Positions 45,537 through 56,840 of a stretch of DNA of 64,000 nt are shown here, piece after piece. A program made the position numbers and the translations under genes. This stretch comes from Corythucha ciliata (taxonomy: Eukaryota > Arthropoda > Insecta > Hemiptera > Tingidae). Under the pieces are notes generated by a model. It worked only from the letters and a program-made list of their open reading frames with translations, was not told the DNA's origin and did not search any database. Each line of letters begins with the position of its first letter. Positions within the stretch are counted from its first letter, which is position 1. Where the stretch lies: NCBI GenBank assembly GCA_038030265.1, contig CM075938.1, forward strand, positions 12,067,009 to 12,131,008, given 5' to 3'.

Positions 45537-47708
45537 GGATAATTTTTTATTCGATGGAGTTTTCTAACAGAATGGAATAAATTTTAACGGATTTCTGACG
45601 GAATTTTGAGCTTGGCTTTTGACGGGAAAAGCAAAAATCTGACAAGCTGAAAAAACAGGTATAGTCCTGGAGTCTTATTTTAGTTTGACCACAAACAACG
45701 CAATTGTACTTTCAGCTTTACTTTGACCCCCCCCCCTCATCCCGGCCGGCCGGGCTAGGGCCGACGACGCTGATTAAACCTACAAAATTCCAAATTAGTA
45801 CTGCACCCACAGCTTTTTATTCTTTTTCATCTACAGATTGGTTGTTTTTTTCTTTAACGAGTCAATTTTACTGAAATTGTGTAGGTTTCACTTAATAGGT
45901 TTTACTTCCCATGAAAGTACTAAAGCAGCTAGTTTTTCGTTTTAAAAAAAACAAGTATAAAACTCGGTTGGTACGCAGTTCCAAGGCGGCCGTAACTTTT
46001 GTTCACGTCACTGTAAAATGATCCAACAGAGCTCATTTCAAAGAAAACAAATGTTCTCCAACTTCTTTACTGAGAGCAATACAGTTAAACTTTATCGCGT
46101 AACTATGAAACTATTTTAACGAAGAAAACGAAATAACCAGGGGAAACATAGTGGGTTCAATGGTGAATTCAACAATACAGTTTATTCATATTAGAACCGA
46201 GGGTCTAATTCAAAAAACAGTGCTCGCAGAGGCTCTCATTGTCTCATTCGATTCAGATTAACAAAATACTTGGTCTCAGACTCATTTACAAGTTCTTATT
46301 TTAGTATTTGAATGACTAAGGACGTTAGAAGCGATGTCAGAGTTAAGTGGAAGGGATTACGGGTTGGAATGACTAAAAATCAACGTTAAAGTTCTTAAAA
46401 TGTATCCTCTAATTAATCTGAAACGGCAAGGTAAAAATGAAATAAAAATGAACTGCTCCTTGGCAAGGAATTCATTCCATTTAATTACAACTTTTTTTTA
46501 ACGGGGACCTCTCCCTTATAGGTAAGCGCTAACGTTAACTTTTTCTCTAAGCTTCCACTTGAAAAACTTTTCTCCAAAGTAACGTCACACAGCCTTTCGC
46601 ACCCACGCCCCATCATCATTTTCCCTCCCCAAACTGATGCGGTAGGGGGGGAAGGGGTTCTGTCGTGATCCTTCTCTCTCGTTTGTTTTTCTTGCTGTAA
46701 AAACCTCTCTAACAAGTAAACAGTCAGAATGCTCTGGAACGGGGTGTATTTGATTTCCTCTCTTTGGGGACACTTCTAACCCCCCCCCCCTTCACACCAC
46801 CGGCGTCGTTTTGTGGATTCTTCAACTTTTCCAAAACTCCATGTATTTTTCAAATGTAATTTGTGACTGACTGTGGTCACTTTTTTTTTTTTAGTTTTTA
46901 ATGCGTGGTGAGTGTTTGGGAAAAGAGGGAGTGAGGGTGGGGGGAGGTAATGTGAATAATACATCGAAGGGAGGGGGAAAAAATAGAATGAAAGAAAAGA
47001 AACTTCCCCATCGTTTAACCTCGACATGCCTAGTAGCACTCGTTTCAGGAAAACAAGCACGAAAAGAGAGAGGAGTGAGGGTGCGTAGTGGTGGTGGTGG
47101 GGGGGGGCTGTGCGAGTGTGAGCAATTTGCATATAACACACAAGACTTCATACGAATTCTGAAGGACATGCTGGGGGGGGGGAGTGGCGGTGAGGGGGTC
47201 GAAGGGATATGACTTCTTCGTCCGACATTATTATACAACCGCTATTATAATCTATTCTTTTCCAACAGGGATGAAAAGAACAATTTTCAACAAAAGAGCC
47301 CTTTCTCCCCGCATTCACTGTGCCATCCACCGAGTTTTCAGATTAACTCCCCCTCCCCCTCCATTCCTTTATTTTCTATGTTTCATTCAAAAAGGGGAAA
47401 TTTTGTAAATTTAGCAAACGTACGAATTATTCAAGTACGAAAAAAAAAAAAAAAAATGGAAAGGGGTACGCCGTTGAAAGAGCATGGTAAAAATGAGAGG
47501 ACCGTGTAGTACTGTGTTTATTAAGTTATGCATTAAGCTCGCCTTGACTACTGTTTAATGCACTTGAAGTGAGGTAAATCAAGTTAATTAAGCGGTTTTT
47601 TCATCACGATGTTCTTTAAACTAATTACACGCTTTGAATAGAAGAATGCTAGTATAGGACGTTTTACGAGATTATGAATGAGTTGCCTGCCAGAATTATT
47701 CGTTTGTT
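45537..47708. other. Gene-poor stretch
   Basis: No coding exon or element boundary is supported. Homopolymer and purine/pyrimidine-rich tracts are common (C9-10 runs near 45730 and 46785; G-rich 46900-47200). Confidence 0.35.
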
Positions 47709-48056
47709 CAAGGTGATTAAACTATACTATAGGTGCCGCAGATTCCCCCGTGCCAATCGGACGGGAGGGGTGAAGTCTGACGTCACCAGCAGTCCTTTGC
47801 TCCCGATTGCTCACCCTAGAGCAGCAAAACAAGTTAATGTTGAAATTGACGGCTATGAATGCTCAAAAATCACAGCCCAACAACAATTAATAATGTACTG
47901 GGTCCAGCGCATAGGCACTTCCCAAACAGCACAGTTACGTTTCAAAAACGTCGCACTATCGTGACAATGAAACCTTGTGGCGTTTCATTGAACGTTGCAA
48001 AAACGTATAAATATGACAAAAAGTAACGTTACATTGCAACGTTCATGAAACGATAT

Positions 48057-48520
48057 TGTAACGAAGTACACACAAGTGCAGGGGCAACTTCATCCTTTTC
48101 CTAGTTTATCCTTAATTATTATTCCTTCTAAAAATTATCCCTATTTAAATCCACCAATACTACAAATTATTCCTCACCCCTCCCCAGCCCCTCTGCACCA
48201 AAACGGAAATAACCGAGACCCCGAGAAAGGGCGAATATTGGAGCGTCAGCAAAACTCAGCGTGAGAAAAGCGGGTTTCCCACCAATAGGTGCCGAAAAAC
48301 AGATATAAGGAAGGGGCGCTCTGATCTCGCTCTCTCTGCCGTCCGAGTCTTCGCCGTAATCCCGTCAGATCCATAGGTCCGCGTGGTGTGTCCTCCCCAA
48401 GTATAGTAATAGGCTTTATACTGTGTGAATAAATCATTTTTAATCCTTTTAATCCTTTTCTTAATTCCCCCCAGTAATAAGCCCATTCCCCAATATCGCC
48501 CAAAAAAAAGGCTTGTTACA
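48057..48520 (+). mobile_element. Solo LTR (464 bp)
   Basis: Starts TGTAACGAAG and ends GCTTGTTACA (TG...CA with short inverted ends TGTAAC/GTTACA), flanked by ATAT at 48053-48056 and 48521-48524. It has a TATA-like ATATAAGG at about 48303 and an AATAAA signal at about 48429, as expected of an LTR promoter and R-region end. A 4-bp duplication fits Gypsy or BEL-type elements. No internal coding region remains, so it probably formed by LTR-LTR recombination. Confidence 0.75.
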
Positions 48521-48740
48521 ATATTGAGGGTTGCATGCAAAGTCATATGGATTACAAGTTGCACCACTCCACCCCCTCCCATCATAAATCAGCGGTCTCG
48601 ATTTGCCGCCCGATTCTTGGTTTGCCGCCCCCATATAAGCCATTTGCCTTTGACTCATCAATGAAAAGAAGTGCCCCACCTCCCAGGTGTTCGTTTGGAA
48701 GTCATTGTTTTTTGAGGGCGAGATAGTGGAGGTTGCAGAT

Positions 48741-49160
48741 CTTAAGTGAAATGATCGAAAATTGTTTGTCTCTCCACAGCTTTATTTTTAGGTGCAGGAC
48801 CGGTTTCGGCCTCCCTGTATCAGGCCATTTTCAACTGCAAATTTCTACACTGCTCAAATTCCATTAAGGGGGGAAACCCACGTCAATATTAATAAATGTT
48901 TAAATCGTTAATCACTCGTCAAGCGTCTATAAACTTACAGAAGTTTATCTTAAGTTTATTTTCTGAAGTTTATAGACGCTTGACGAGTGATTAACGATTT
49001 AAACATTTATTAATATTGACTTGGGTTCCCCCCCTTAATGAATTTGAGCAGTGTAGAAATTTGCAGTTGAAAATGGCCTGATACAGGGAGGCCGAAACCG
49101 GTCCTGCACCTAAAAATAAAGCTGTGGAGAGACAAACAATTTTCGATCATTTCACTGAAG
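48741..49160. repeat. Long hairpin with hammerhead-like motifs in both arms
   Basis: Two ~200-bp arms form a nearly perfect inverted repeat centred at about 48951 (CTTAAGTGAAATGATCG / CTTCAGTGAAATGATCG at the outer ends). Each arm holds the 45-nt motif described separately. Penelope-like elements are known to carry hammerhead motifs in their terminal repeats, so this may be an inverted pair of such termini. Confidence 0.75.
49063..49107 (+). ncRNA. Degenerate hammerhead-ribozyme-like motif (mirror copy 48794-48838, minus)
   Basis: GCAG, then TTGAAAA in place of CUGANGA, stem II TGGCC...GGCC, GAAAC, CG, GTC and CTGC. Stem I would be GCAG/CTGC and the predicted cleavage site follows GTC. Two core bases differ (C3 to U, G8 to A). 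Loss of the general-base-supporting G8 should abolish or greatly reduce cleavage. Treat as a relic. Confidence 0.45.
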
Positions 49161-49193
49161 TTCGTTTGGAAGCGACAAGTCGCACTAGAATAA

Positions 49194-49935
49194 AGGCGGC
49201 TACAACCTATCGTGTTATGTCATAACACGAAACACGAGACAACCGTATTCGGCGAAACATGCCGCAAGTGTGGACGGATGCTTGTTTCGTGTTACGGCAT
49301 AAAACACTGTTCTGTCTCGTGTTACGAGTGTATCCGAGAAAAGTCGGTTTTTCAGACACATCAAAGGGTTTTGCTTCGCCATAACACCGAAACAGAAACA
49401 AGTACAAATGCTCGTACACACTTTCGCCGAAACAACGAAAGGTTTAGTATACTACTTACTAATACTAGTACGTAGTACTAGTATACTACCCGCAGAAGTT
49501 TTCAAATAGACCAGAAAGCTCCTTCAAGAGACTTAACATTAAATCCGTGCCGCCACTTTTGCAAAAATTGAAGAGAATTTGTGATTCGTGTTATCGCTTA
49601 AAGTAAATTGAGAGATTCCACCATCGCCTTTTATTTTTCATTCTTAAAGCTTTTTCAGTGCAACAAACGCCCGGTTCGCGACTATGTATGCCACGGTAGC
49701 TTCTAGCACATCATCGTCTGACATCTCGAAGGCTTCTGAGTGCTTGATGTCTGTTTCGCGAGACACATTTTAGTATCCGCAGTTGAAATGTTTCGGGGTA
49801 ACAATCCCTTAGTGTGTACAGGCTGCTACGTTGTAGACTCACAACACGAAACACATACGGCGAAACAAGCCGAAACATTTTTTTTGATGTTTCGTATTTC
49901 GTGTTATGACATGACACGATAGTGTGTAGCCGCCT
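49194..49935. mobile_element. 742-bp PIF/Harbinger-like MITE
   Basis: The termini AGGCGGCTACAACCTATCGT and, reversed, AGGCGGCTACACACTATCGT are followed by TCATAACACGAAA on both sides, with TAA at 49191-49193 and 49936-49938. A 3-bp TWA duplication is typical of PIF/Harbinger. The interior contains more copies of CGTGTTAYGRCATAA and CGAAACA motifs and a local palindrome (TACTAGTACGTAGTACTAGTA, 49465-49485). No transposase. Confidence 0.75.
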
Positions 49936-50117
49936 TAAGAAAAGAGATATATGCCTTTTAAAACGTTTGGAAAATCATCTCAGAAACAACTGAGTTTCGG
50001 GCTATGATGTATTTGGCATTTTCGATTGCAAGTAAGGTCTACTTTCATCCACAAAGTCCGTGCTTGATTCGGAACATCCTGCATAAAAATGGTCAGGGGC
50101 CGAGACGAGTCTACAGT

Positions 50118-50267
50118 AGGTCTATTCGTTTGTCGTCCCGGAATACTCCGAGCAGCACGAAATTTTGCAACCTCGCGGGTTATCATGTGAAATAACGCGA
50201 AAAAATAATGAAAGGTTAGTACTTTCAGTGTTAATAGTGCAACTCCGGACGACAAACGAATAGACCT
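50118..50267 (-). mobile_element. 150-bp MITE with GGTCTATTCG termini, copy 2
   Basis: Same length and nearly the same sequence as 648-797, in reverse orientation. It lies immediately upstream of the LOA-like LINE's target duplication (50290). Confidence 0.85.
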
Positions 50268-50414
50268 CACGTCCGATCTCGTATTCCTAGGTGTTTAAAC
50301 CGATGGACTCGGAAGGTTACGGTAACCTGATAACGTTTTCGCTATCAGGGGCTCTCGGATTTAACGAGTTTTTTGTCTTTTTAAGGCATTTTAGACGTGT
50401 TTTGAGGTGCGGAG

Positions 50415-53300
50415 GTGAGAAAGAAGGAAACAACGAACATTTTGAGTGCTGAATCAGTGGGAAAATTTTCGGTTCATCGGTCGGAGGCCACGAGGGCCGC
50501 GTTATCGCTCACTATGGGCGATAACCAAGAGCTAATCAACTCGGCTGAAAAGCTGAGAATCTCCAGGGACGGGTCTGCCGCCTCTGAAGCAGCAAGGGAC
50601 GACTCGTCGGCCCAAGCAAACCAGGGCGGAATACCCACCCAGGAAAGCAATATGGTGGTTGACGGAAATTTGAGACCGACAGGGACGCGAACAGCGGCCC
50701 AGTCAAACTCTGAGGCGGAAGATTCGGAGGGCTTCATTCGGACCGGTCGGGAGGGTAAGAAAGCCAGGGAGAAAAGTAGGCGCGAGAATAGAGCCCGTAA
50801 GGTAGCTGAGGCGAGGGCAAGACAGCCCCTCACGGGTTTTAAGGGGAGGTTCGAACAATACGAGCGCGAACAAGCGTATAGATTACGGGAGGAGAAACGG
50901 AACGAAAACCAGAAGAGATTTCGGTCCACCTCGCACCCTACCCCTCCGGGGGAAGGGGTAGTAGGACCGTCAAAAAGCTCCAAGAAGGAGGAAACGGAAG
51001 AGAAAGCACGCCAAGAGCATGGAAAGAGGGCCAAAACCTCGATGAATGCCAAGGCGGTCATGGTGAAAGTGGACGGCGGGGCCTTCTCAAATGAGGAGGC
51101 GGTTAAGGTAAGAAATTTCGTGCTAAGAGCGCTTATAGCGTGTCAAAGCAAGATCCGATTTGTAGACTCCGGGCTTGTACAGGAGAGTAAATTGTACGTT
51201 ATGACGTGTGGGAGTAAAGAATATGCGGACTTGCTAATAAGTACGCTAAGGGACGGGGTGGGGGTACATGGATGGGCGATTTACCGGCTCTTGGAACTGC
51301 CGATTCCGAAGCGAATCCGGGGAGTCCTTACTGGTTTCGGATTGAGACAGGATGAACTCCTGCCATGCATGGCAGTAGTTAACCCAGATCTCACGTTTCA
51401 ATTCGATAAGTGGAGCATTGTTAGTTTTGAGACCGATCAGGTGGGGTTGAAAACGGTGGTAACAATCGAGGTCCCGAAAGAAGACGCGGAAGAGGAGTTC
51501 GACGTGGGACTGTTTCAGGAACCGTATGTATATAAGTCTAAGATTAGGGGATGGAATAATCAATATTATGTGTCTTTTTATACAGGAGTTAATGGAGTGC
51601 CTAGGGCATGTGTAGTCGTAGCAGCGGATTTACAACCGGTGCCACAGCGGGCGTACGAGACGAGGGACTTTGTGGCGGTGGCCGTCCAAGGAGAGATACC
51701 GGGCGTAGGACGAAAGAAAATAGTGGTGGTCTCGTGGTACCGGGCAGCGGACAGTGATGTGGTCCCGGAGTGCCTGGAACGCCTAAGAGATTATTGTAGC
51801 GACACCGGGAGCCTGTTAGTGGTGGGAGCGGACGTAAACGCCCACCATGAAGTGTGGGGTTCCTCAAATAACAATCGGCCTGGTGAGGAACTCCTGGAAG
51901 GATTGGTAAGATTAGGATTAACTATTGAGAATGTCGGGAGTGAGCCAACTTTTGTGGTGCGTAATAGGACGGAGGTCCAGGATGTTACTCTAAGCTTAGG
52001 GCCGACGGGTAGATGGATTACTAATTGGCGGGTCTGTGACAGATTAATAACTTCTGATCACAGGCCTATTATGTTTAGTTTAGGAGCCAAAGGAGTTAAG
52101 AAACCCCCTGGGAGGAATCCGAGACGGACGGACTGGGAGAAATTCGAGAGGACGGTAGGAGAAGCAACGGGAGAAGTATCCAGAAACACTTTAGATGAAG
52201 AGGAGAAAGAGATAAGAGAAATTATAACTTTGGCTTTTCAGGCGGCTTGTCCCGAGAGAAGGGTCAAAGAAAGGGGAGCGGTGTGGTGGAATGTTCACCT
52301 GAAAGAAAAGAAGCGGAGGATGAACTCGTCGTTGAGCGCGGCTAAGAGAACGGATGGAGAGGAGGAATGGGAGGCGTATCACCGGGCGCGGAAAGAATAC
52401 GAAAGTGCGATTCGGAGAGAGAATAGAAAGTCGTGGAGGAGCTTTTGCGAAGAGGTAGAGAGCACGCGGGAGGTGGCGAGACTTAACCGCATAGTAAAGG
52501 AGGATAGCCGGCAACTTCTGGGCACAATTATTGAGCCGTCAGGTGAAGTAGTGGTAGAAAGTAGGGAAATTTTGGAGTCGTTATTAAGCGCGCATTTTCC
52601 AGGTTGTGAGAAGGAGGAGGTTGTGCCCAGCCAGCATAGAGCGGAACATGAAGGAGCGATGAAAGAGAGCGACGCTATTATTAATAGAGAGCGCTTCAGA
52701 TGGGCCCTAAAGTCGATGGGCCAATATAAAGCACCGGGAATCGACGGGGTATACCCATGCATGTTGCAGAGGGCCGGAGGACGAGAGCAGGAAAGGATAA
52801 GGAGACTCTTCGTCACATCTCTGGCGACGGGGCAAGTACCAACGCCATGGAAAAGGGTGAGAGTATCGTTCATACCTAAAGGTGGAGGGAAGCATGATAG
52901 GGCCAGAAACTTTAGGCCCATAAGTTTAAGTTCGGTAATGATGAGGTTGATGGAGAAGACGCTAGACGGGTATATCCGGGAGGGCATAGGTAAAAGCAGA
53001 CCACATCATCCGAGGCAGCATGCTTATATAGCGGGGAAATCGACAGAGTCGGCGTTGCAAGAGCTGGAAGGGAAGCTGGAGGATACCATAGCTCAAAAAG
53101 AATACGCATTGGTTTTGTTCCTGGACATAGAGGGAGCATTCAACCAGGTCACTTTTCAGTGTATAGTGGAGGCTTTGAAAACCTTTCGGGTGAACCCGAT
53201 GGTGGTTAGATGGATTAGTCATGCTCTGAGGCACAGGTGGATTAGGGCAGTGTTAGGGGCAGAAACGGTAGAAAGGAGGGCAAAGAGAGGAAGATATTGA
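50415..53300 (+). pseudogene. LOA-like LINE: ORF1 fused in frame to ORF2 endonuclease/RT
   Basis: One frame of 961 codons. The first likely ATG (MGDNQELINSAEK, about 50514) starts a charged gag-like region, Arg/Glu/Lys-rich with coiled-coil character to about residue 210. An RRM-like part follows (VMVKVDGGAFSNEEAVKVRN, LLELPIPKRIRGVL, KTVVTIEVPKED). At about 51500 it passes, with no zinc knuckles, directly into the endonuclease at DVGLFQEPYV. Endonuclease blocks are VVGADVNAHHEVWGS and LITSDHRPIM. RT blocks include QYKAPGIDGVYPCML, FIPKGGGKHDRARNFRPISL, HAYIAGKSTESAL and FLDIEGAFNQ (motif A). The frame is lost at 53298, where the Penelope-like element begins. The absent knuckles and endonuclease N-terminus indicate an internal deletion that kept the frame. 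Confidence 0.8.
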
Positions 53301-54631
53301 AGATAAGAAAAGATCTCTCCCACTTATTTGTTTATTTGTGACCGCGGTTTCGGCAACAACGCCATTCTCAAACTACGCAATTAAAACAGAAACACAACAA
53401 GACCAAGGATCAAACAAGGTACGGGCGAACAACCGATAAATCAATGCCTAAAAATTAAAAATTGAACTAAAAATCGGGAGAAAACAAAAACAACTTACCG
53501 AGTCAACGAACAAAACACAACTGACTAGACAATATCACAGTAGTCGGAGATGGGCAGCATATGGGGCCCCCCCTCCCCCCAGATCTGAGCACATTTTCAA
53601 TGATGTGCGCTGACACGGCCCCAGATCAAAAGACTTAATTTGATTCCCGCATCCCTCACCGTATCTGGACGCACGACGCGTAATTTCAAGAAATTCAAGC
53701 CACGTAAGCCTCGAGCCCTTCTTTTGCTCGTGGAGCAATTTTACGCCATCAGACACGCTGAACTGGTGGTCGGTTGCTAATAAGTGGTTTTTAAACTCGG
53801 ACTGACGTGTCGAGGGAGGCAAGTGTTCACGAACACGCACTCCGAGCCTTCTACCCGTCTGCCCTACATAAACCGCAGACCCACAACCACATCACAACGC
53901 GTACACACCTGACCTATCCAGCATATGCACCCCATCTTTGACCCTGGACAGATACTTCCGTAGTGACGCCCACGGCTTAAAAACCACCCGGACGTCCGCT
54001 CGCCGCATGACCCTTTCCAGTCTACGTGAAATATCTCCGAAAAAGGGCAGTACAACAAACGGCATCGGGGTCTCAACCCTATCTGACACGAGACTGGCCC
54101 TAACGCTCGACAAGGCCAATTTGGACCTTCTTTTCCAGATCAGTTTTTCAACGATCGAATCCGAATACCCATTATTTTTTGCCAGTACCTTTATTAAGTC
54201 AATTTCCCTGGAGAAACGTGCCTTTGACAGAGGGATTGTTAACGCCCGATCCACGTACCAAACCAGCCCCGACAACTTGTGGCCCCATGCTGCGAGTCAG
54301 CCGGTATCAACGTGTCTGTGGCAGTCGGTTTACGGTAGATATCGAACTCAATGCCCTCCCCTTTCCTAATGATTGACAAATCCAAAAAATTTAACTTGCC
54401 TCCTGATTCCCTCTCCACCTCGAACTGGATATTTCTGTCAATCCCATTGAGGAAAAGCAGGCATTTCTCGCAATCAAACCCCTCCGACTCAATCAAACTA
54501 AAAACATCGTCAACATAACGGCGCCAAAACACGATTGAAGGACCCCCCGATGAGTTTATTTGCTCGAACAATTTTTTCTCAAACGCCGCCATATATATCT
54601 CAGCCAGAATCGGTGAGAGAGGGGTCTACAA
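53298..54631 (-). mobile_element. 5'-truncated Penelope-like element with GIY-YIG endonuclease
   Basis: The minus-strand frame starts inside the RT at LSPILAEIYMAAFEKK (about 54620). It continues with FWRRYVDDVFSLIE (the catalytic YVDD), LNFLDLSIIRKGEG and FDIYRKPTATDTLI, all signature blocks of Penelope-like RT. After a frame change near 54250 the linker runs to about 53890. A GIY-YIG domain follows: SAVYVGQTGRRL then RVREHLPPSTRQSEFKNHLL. The 3' region contains GGCGTTGTTGCCGAAACCGC, recalling the hammerhead-type terminal motif but without a pairable stem I. It is inserted in the RT of the LOA-like LINE, whose frame resumes at ACTCCGCAGGGG (54632). Frameshifts and truncation make it inactive. 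Confidence 0.8.
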
Positions 54632-56346
54632 ACTCCGCAGGGGTCTAGCCTCTCGCCCCTCTTATGGATAATAGTGGTAGATGAACTAATTAGATTAATG
54701 GAGGAAAATGGCTTCTATATGCAGTTTTTTGCGGATGATGGAGCCATCGTGGTTAGAGGAAAGGTATTGTCGACACTTTTTGAACTTATGAGGCAGGCGA
54801 TTAGTATAGTGGAGGAATGGTGCGAGCCAAGAGGGTTAACCATTAACCCGAGCAAGGTGAAGCTGTGTCTGTTCACACACAAGAGGAACAGGCAGGGGCT
54901 TCAGACTCTACAGATTAGGGGCAAGGAGGTGGAGTTAACAACGGAAGTTAAGTATTTAGGGGTGTGGCTAGATCATCGAATGAGCTGGGAAAAGCACATA
55001 AGGGAAACTTATCAGAAGGCGATGGGCACCTTTTGTCAGGTTAGAAGGGTAGTGGGGAAAACATGGGGCCTGAACCCCAAAATGACCCTATGGTTGTACA
55101 CGGGGATTATCCGACCAAGGATCCTCTACGGGGCCATGGTTTGGTGGAGGGCGGCGAACAAAAAGGGAAACGCAGCTAAATTAGACAGAGTGCAAAGGCT
55201 GGCCTGTCTGGCGACCCTAGGGGCGTTCAGAACGACACCAACAAGACCGATGAAGGTAATGCTAGGACTAAAACCCTTAAGCCTTGAACTGCAGGCACGG
55301 GCTATGGAAACGGCATACAGATTGGACTGCATGTCGGGGGAGGTAGGAAACGGGGGGATACTAGAACACATGCGCAGAGTGGCACCGTCCACGGGCATGA
55401 GATCGGATCAAATGGTTAAACAAGGAGACTTTGTAAAGACGATCGTGGTCAAACTATCCCGGGAAACCGGGCAAGGGGGTGATACAGAAGAGATTAAGTG
55501 TTTCACGGACGGTTCAAAAATTGGAACCGGGAAAGGGAAGGCGGGGTCAGGCATATACATCCCCGGAATGGGGGTGGAAGAGAGCCTGACGTTGGGGAAA
55601 TACGCGACGGTGTTCCAGGCGGAGGTTGCGGCCATAGAGGCTTGTGCAATCGAACTGAGACGGAAAGGTGGGACAAATAAGCGAATAACGATATACTCGG
55701 ACAGCCGAGCCGCCCTCGGGCCATTTCCAGGCCGGTGGTCAAGTCGGGGGCCGTGGGGAGCTGTAGAGCCAGTATATCGGCATTGCTGACGGAGGGTAAC
55801 ACGGTTACATTAGGGTGGGTACCAGGTCATGCTGGCATCCCGGGGAATGAGAGAGCAGACAAGCTGGCTAAGACGGGGGCCATGACAGAATATGTCGGCC
55901 CAGAACCGGCGGTGGGGATAGCAAGGGAAGTAGGACTCAGTGAAATTCGGGGTTGGGCGAAAGCGGAAGCCCAGGCACGATGGGAAGCAGAAGATCACTG
56001 CAGACAAGCGAAAGAGGGCATTAAAAGGTATGATGCCAACACGACAAAGTGGCTGGTAGGGTTAGGGCGGAAGCAAACTAGAAAGATAGTAGGAATATTT
56101 ACAGGGCACTTTGCAGTTCAGAGACACTTGCACATGATGGGGCTAATAGGGGACCCTACATGTGAGAGGTGTGGAGTGGAGGAGGAGACAACGGGTCATT
56201 TAGTGAGAGAGTGTGAGGGGTTTGCGGCAGCGAGGTTTGCTATATTTGGGAGGGACAGGTTGACCGACCTAGAATTTTCCAGGGCTCAAGGGGTCCGAGT
56301 ACTGGATTTTCTGGGGAGGGTGAGGAGATTTGAGGAACCGTGCTAG
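54632..56346 (+). pseudogene. LOA-like LINE: RT palm/thumb, RNase H and C-terminal finger
   Basis: Sequence resumes with TPQGSSLSPLLWIIVVDEL. It is followed by FFADDGAIVVRG (motif C, F-A-D-D) and GLTINPSKVKLCLF, then EVKYLGVWLDHRMSW. The thumb and connection contain VQRLACLATLGAFRTTPT. RNase H follows at about 55497: CFTDGSKIGTGKGKAGSGIY, FQAEVAAIEACAIEL, ITIYSDSRAAL. After a frameshift near 55718, VPGHAGIPGNERADKLAKTG is in another frame, and the C-terminal finger CERCGVEEETTGHLVREC ends near 56344. RT copies LINE RNA at the target, and RNase H removes the RNA strand. All catalytic residues are visible, but the gene is disrupted by the Penelope-like insertion and the frameshift. Confidence 0.8.
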
Positions 56347-56430
56347 CCCCTCCGAGTCCGGGACCCGTTGGGTATGACGTAGGGGCCCAATTGGTGGCCT
56401 TGGCGTCGCCGGGCTCGGCTTGGCCGGGAC

Positions 56431-56479
<49 letters not shown>

Positions 56480-56481
<2 letters not shown>

Positions 56482-56750
56482 TGTTTAAACACATCGACTG
56501 TATACAGAATGAAACAAAGTGATAATTACAAATTTTTAACAAATTTGAGAGCAGAAGCCCCCCAGGGAAAAGTTAAAAACCTACGCCCTTTCATGAAAGC
56601 TTGTTCGTAATTGAATAAAGTAAGAATTGCAGAGGCATCTATCGGGATCGATTTTCCCAAAATGCTTCAGGACCGTGTCTTATCAAAAGCGACGCGTCTT
56701 GTAATCCATGTGACTTTGGTTGCATGGAACAAATTAAATAAAATAAACAA
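56480..56750. other. Sequence after the LINE; part of the CCCAA segment
   Basis: The target-duplication copy and continuation of the pre-insertion sequence; no gene seen. Confidence 0.4.
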
Positions 56751-56754
56751 AAAT

Positions 56755-56840
56755 GTATTCTGGATTCGAACCCAGACACTTTGGATTGGTAGATTTGTGT
56801 TATATCATTTACACTATGAGCTAATGTGGCCAATCTGGCA
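56755..56840 (-). tRNA. tRNA-derived (SINE-like) sequence
   Basis: On the minus strand, box A-like TTAGCTCATAGTGTAAATG and box B GGGTTCGAATCC are 50 bp apart, with a T arm lacking one base and a T5 run downstream. The acceptor stem is weak (GCCAGATT / AATACA). This resembles a degenerate tRNA head of a SINE. The 3' body was not delimited. Confidence 0.5.

Larger units (their letters stand above)
50301..56479 (+). mobile_element. LOA-like LINE with 11-bp target duplication
   Basis: The element is bounded by GGTGTTTAAAC at 50290-50300 and 56480-56490 and ends in poly(A) (56451-56479). It contains gag-like, endonuclease, RT, RNase H and C-terminal finger sequences. RNase H and the HAYIAGKSTESAL / FLDIEGAFN style of RT suggest the LOA clade of the I group, by recognition only. 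A Penelope-like element (about 53298-54631) interrupts the RT. Without it the LINE is about 4.8 kb. The exact target duplication suggests a recent insertion. Confidence 0.85.

Noticed and set aside
46485..47408. Several open frames of 60-120 codons
   Set aside because: Low-complexity, overlapping in opposite strands around G/C runs, no domain, no splice structure.
53320..53375. Active hammerhead ribozyme at the 3' end of the Penelope-like element
   Set aside because: GAAAC and a stem II are visible on the minus strand, but the CUGANGA core is altered and no stem I pairing is found.
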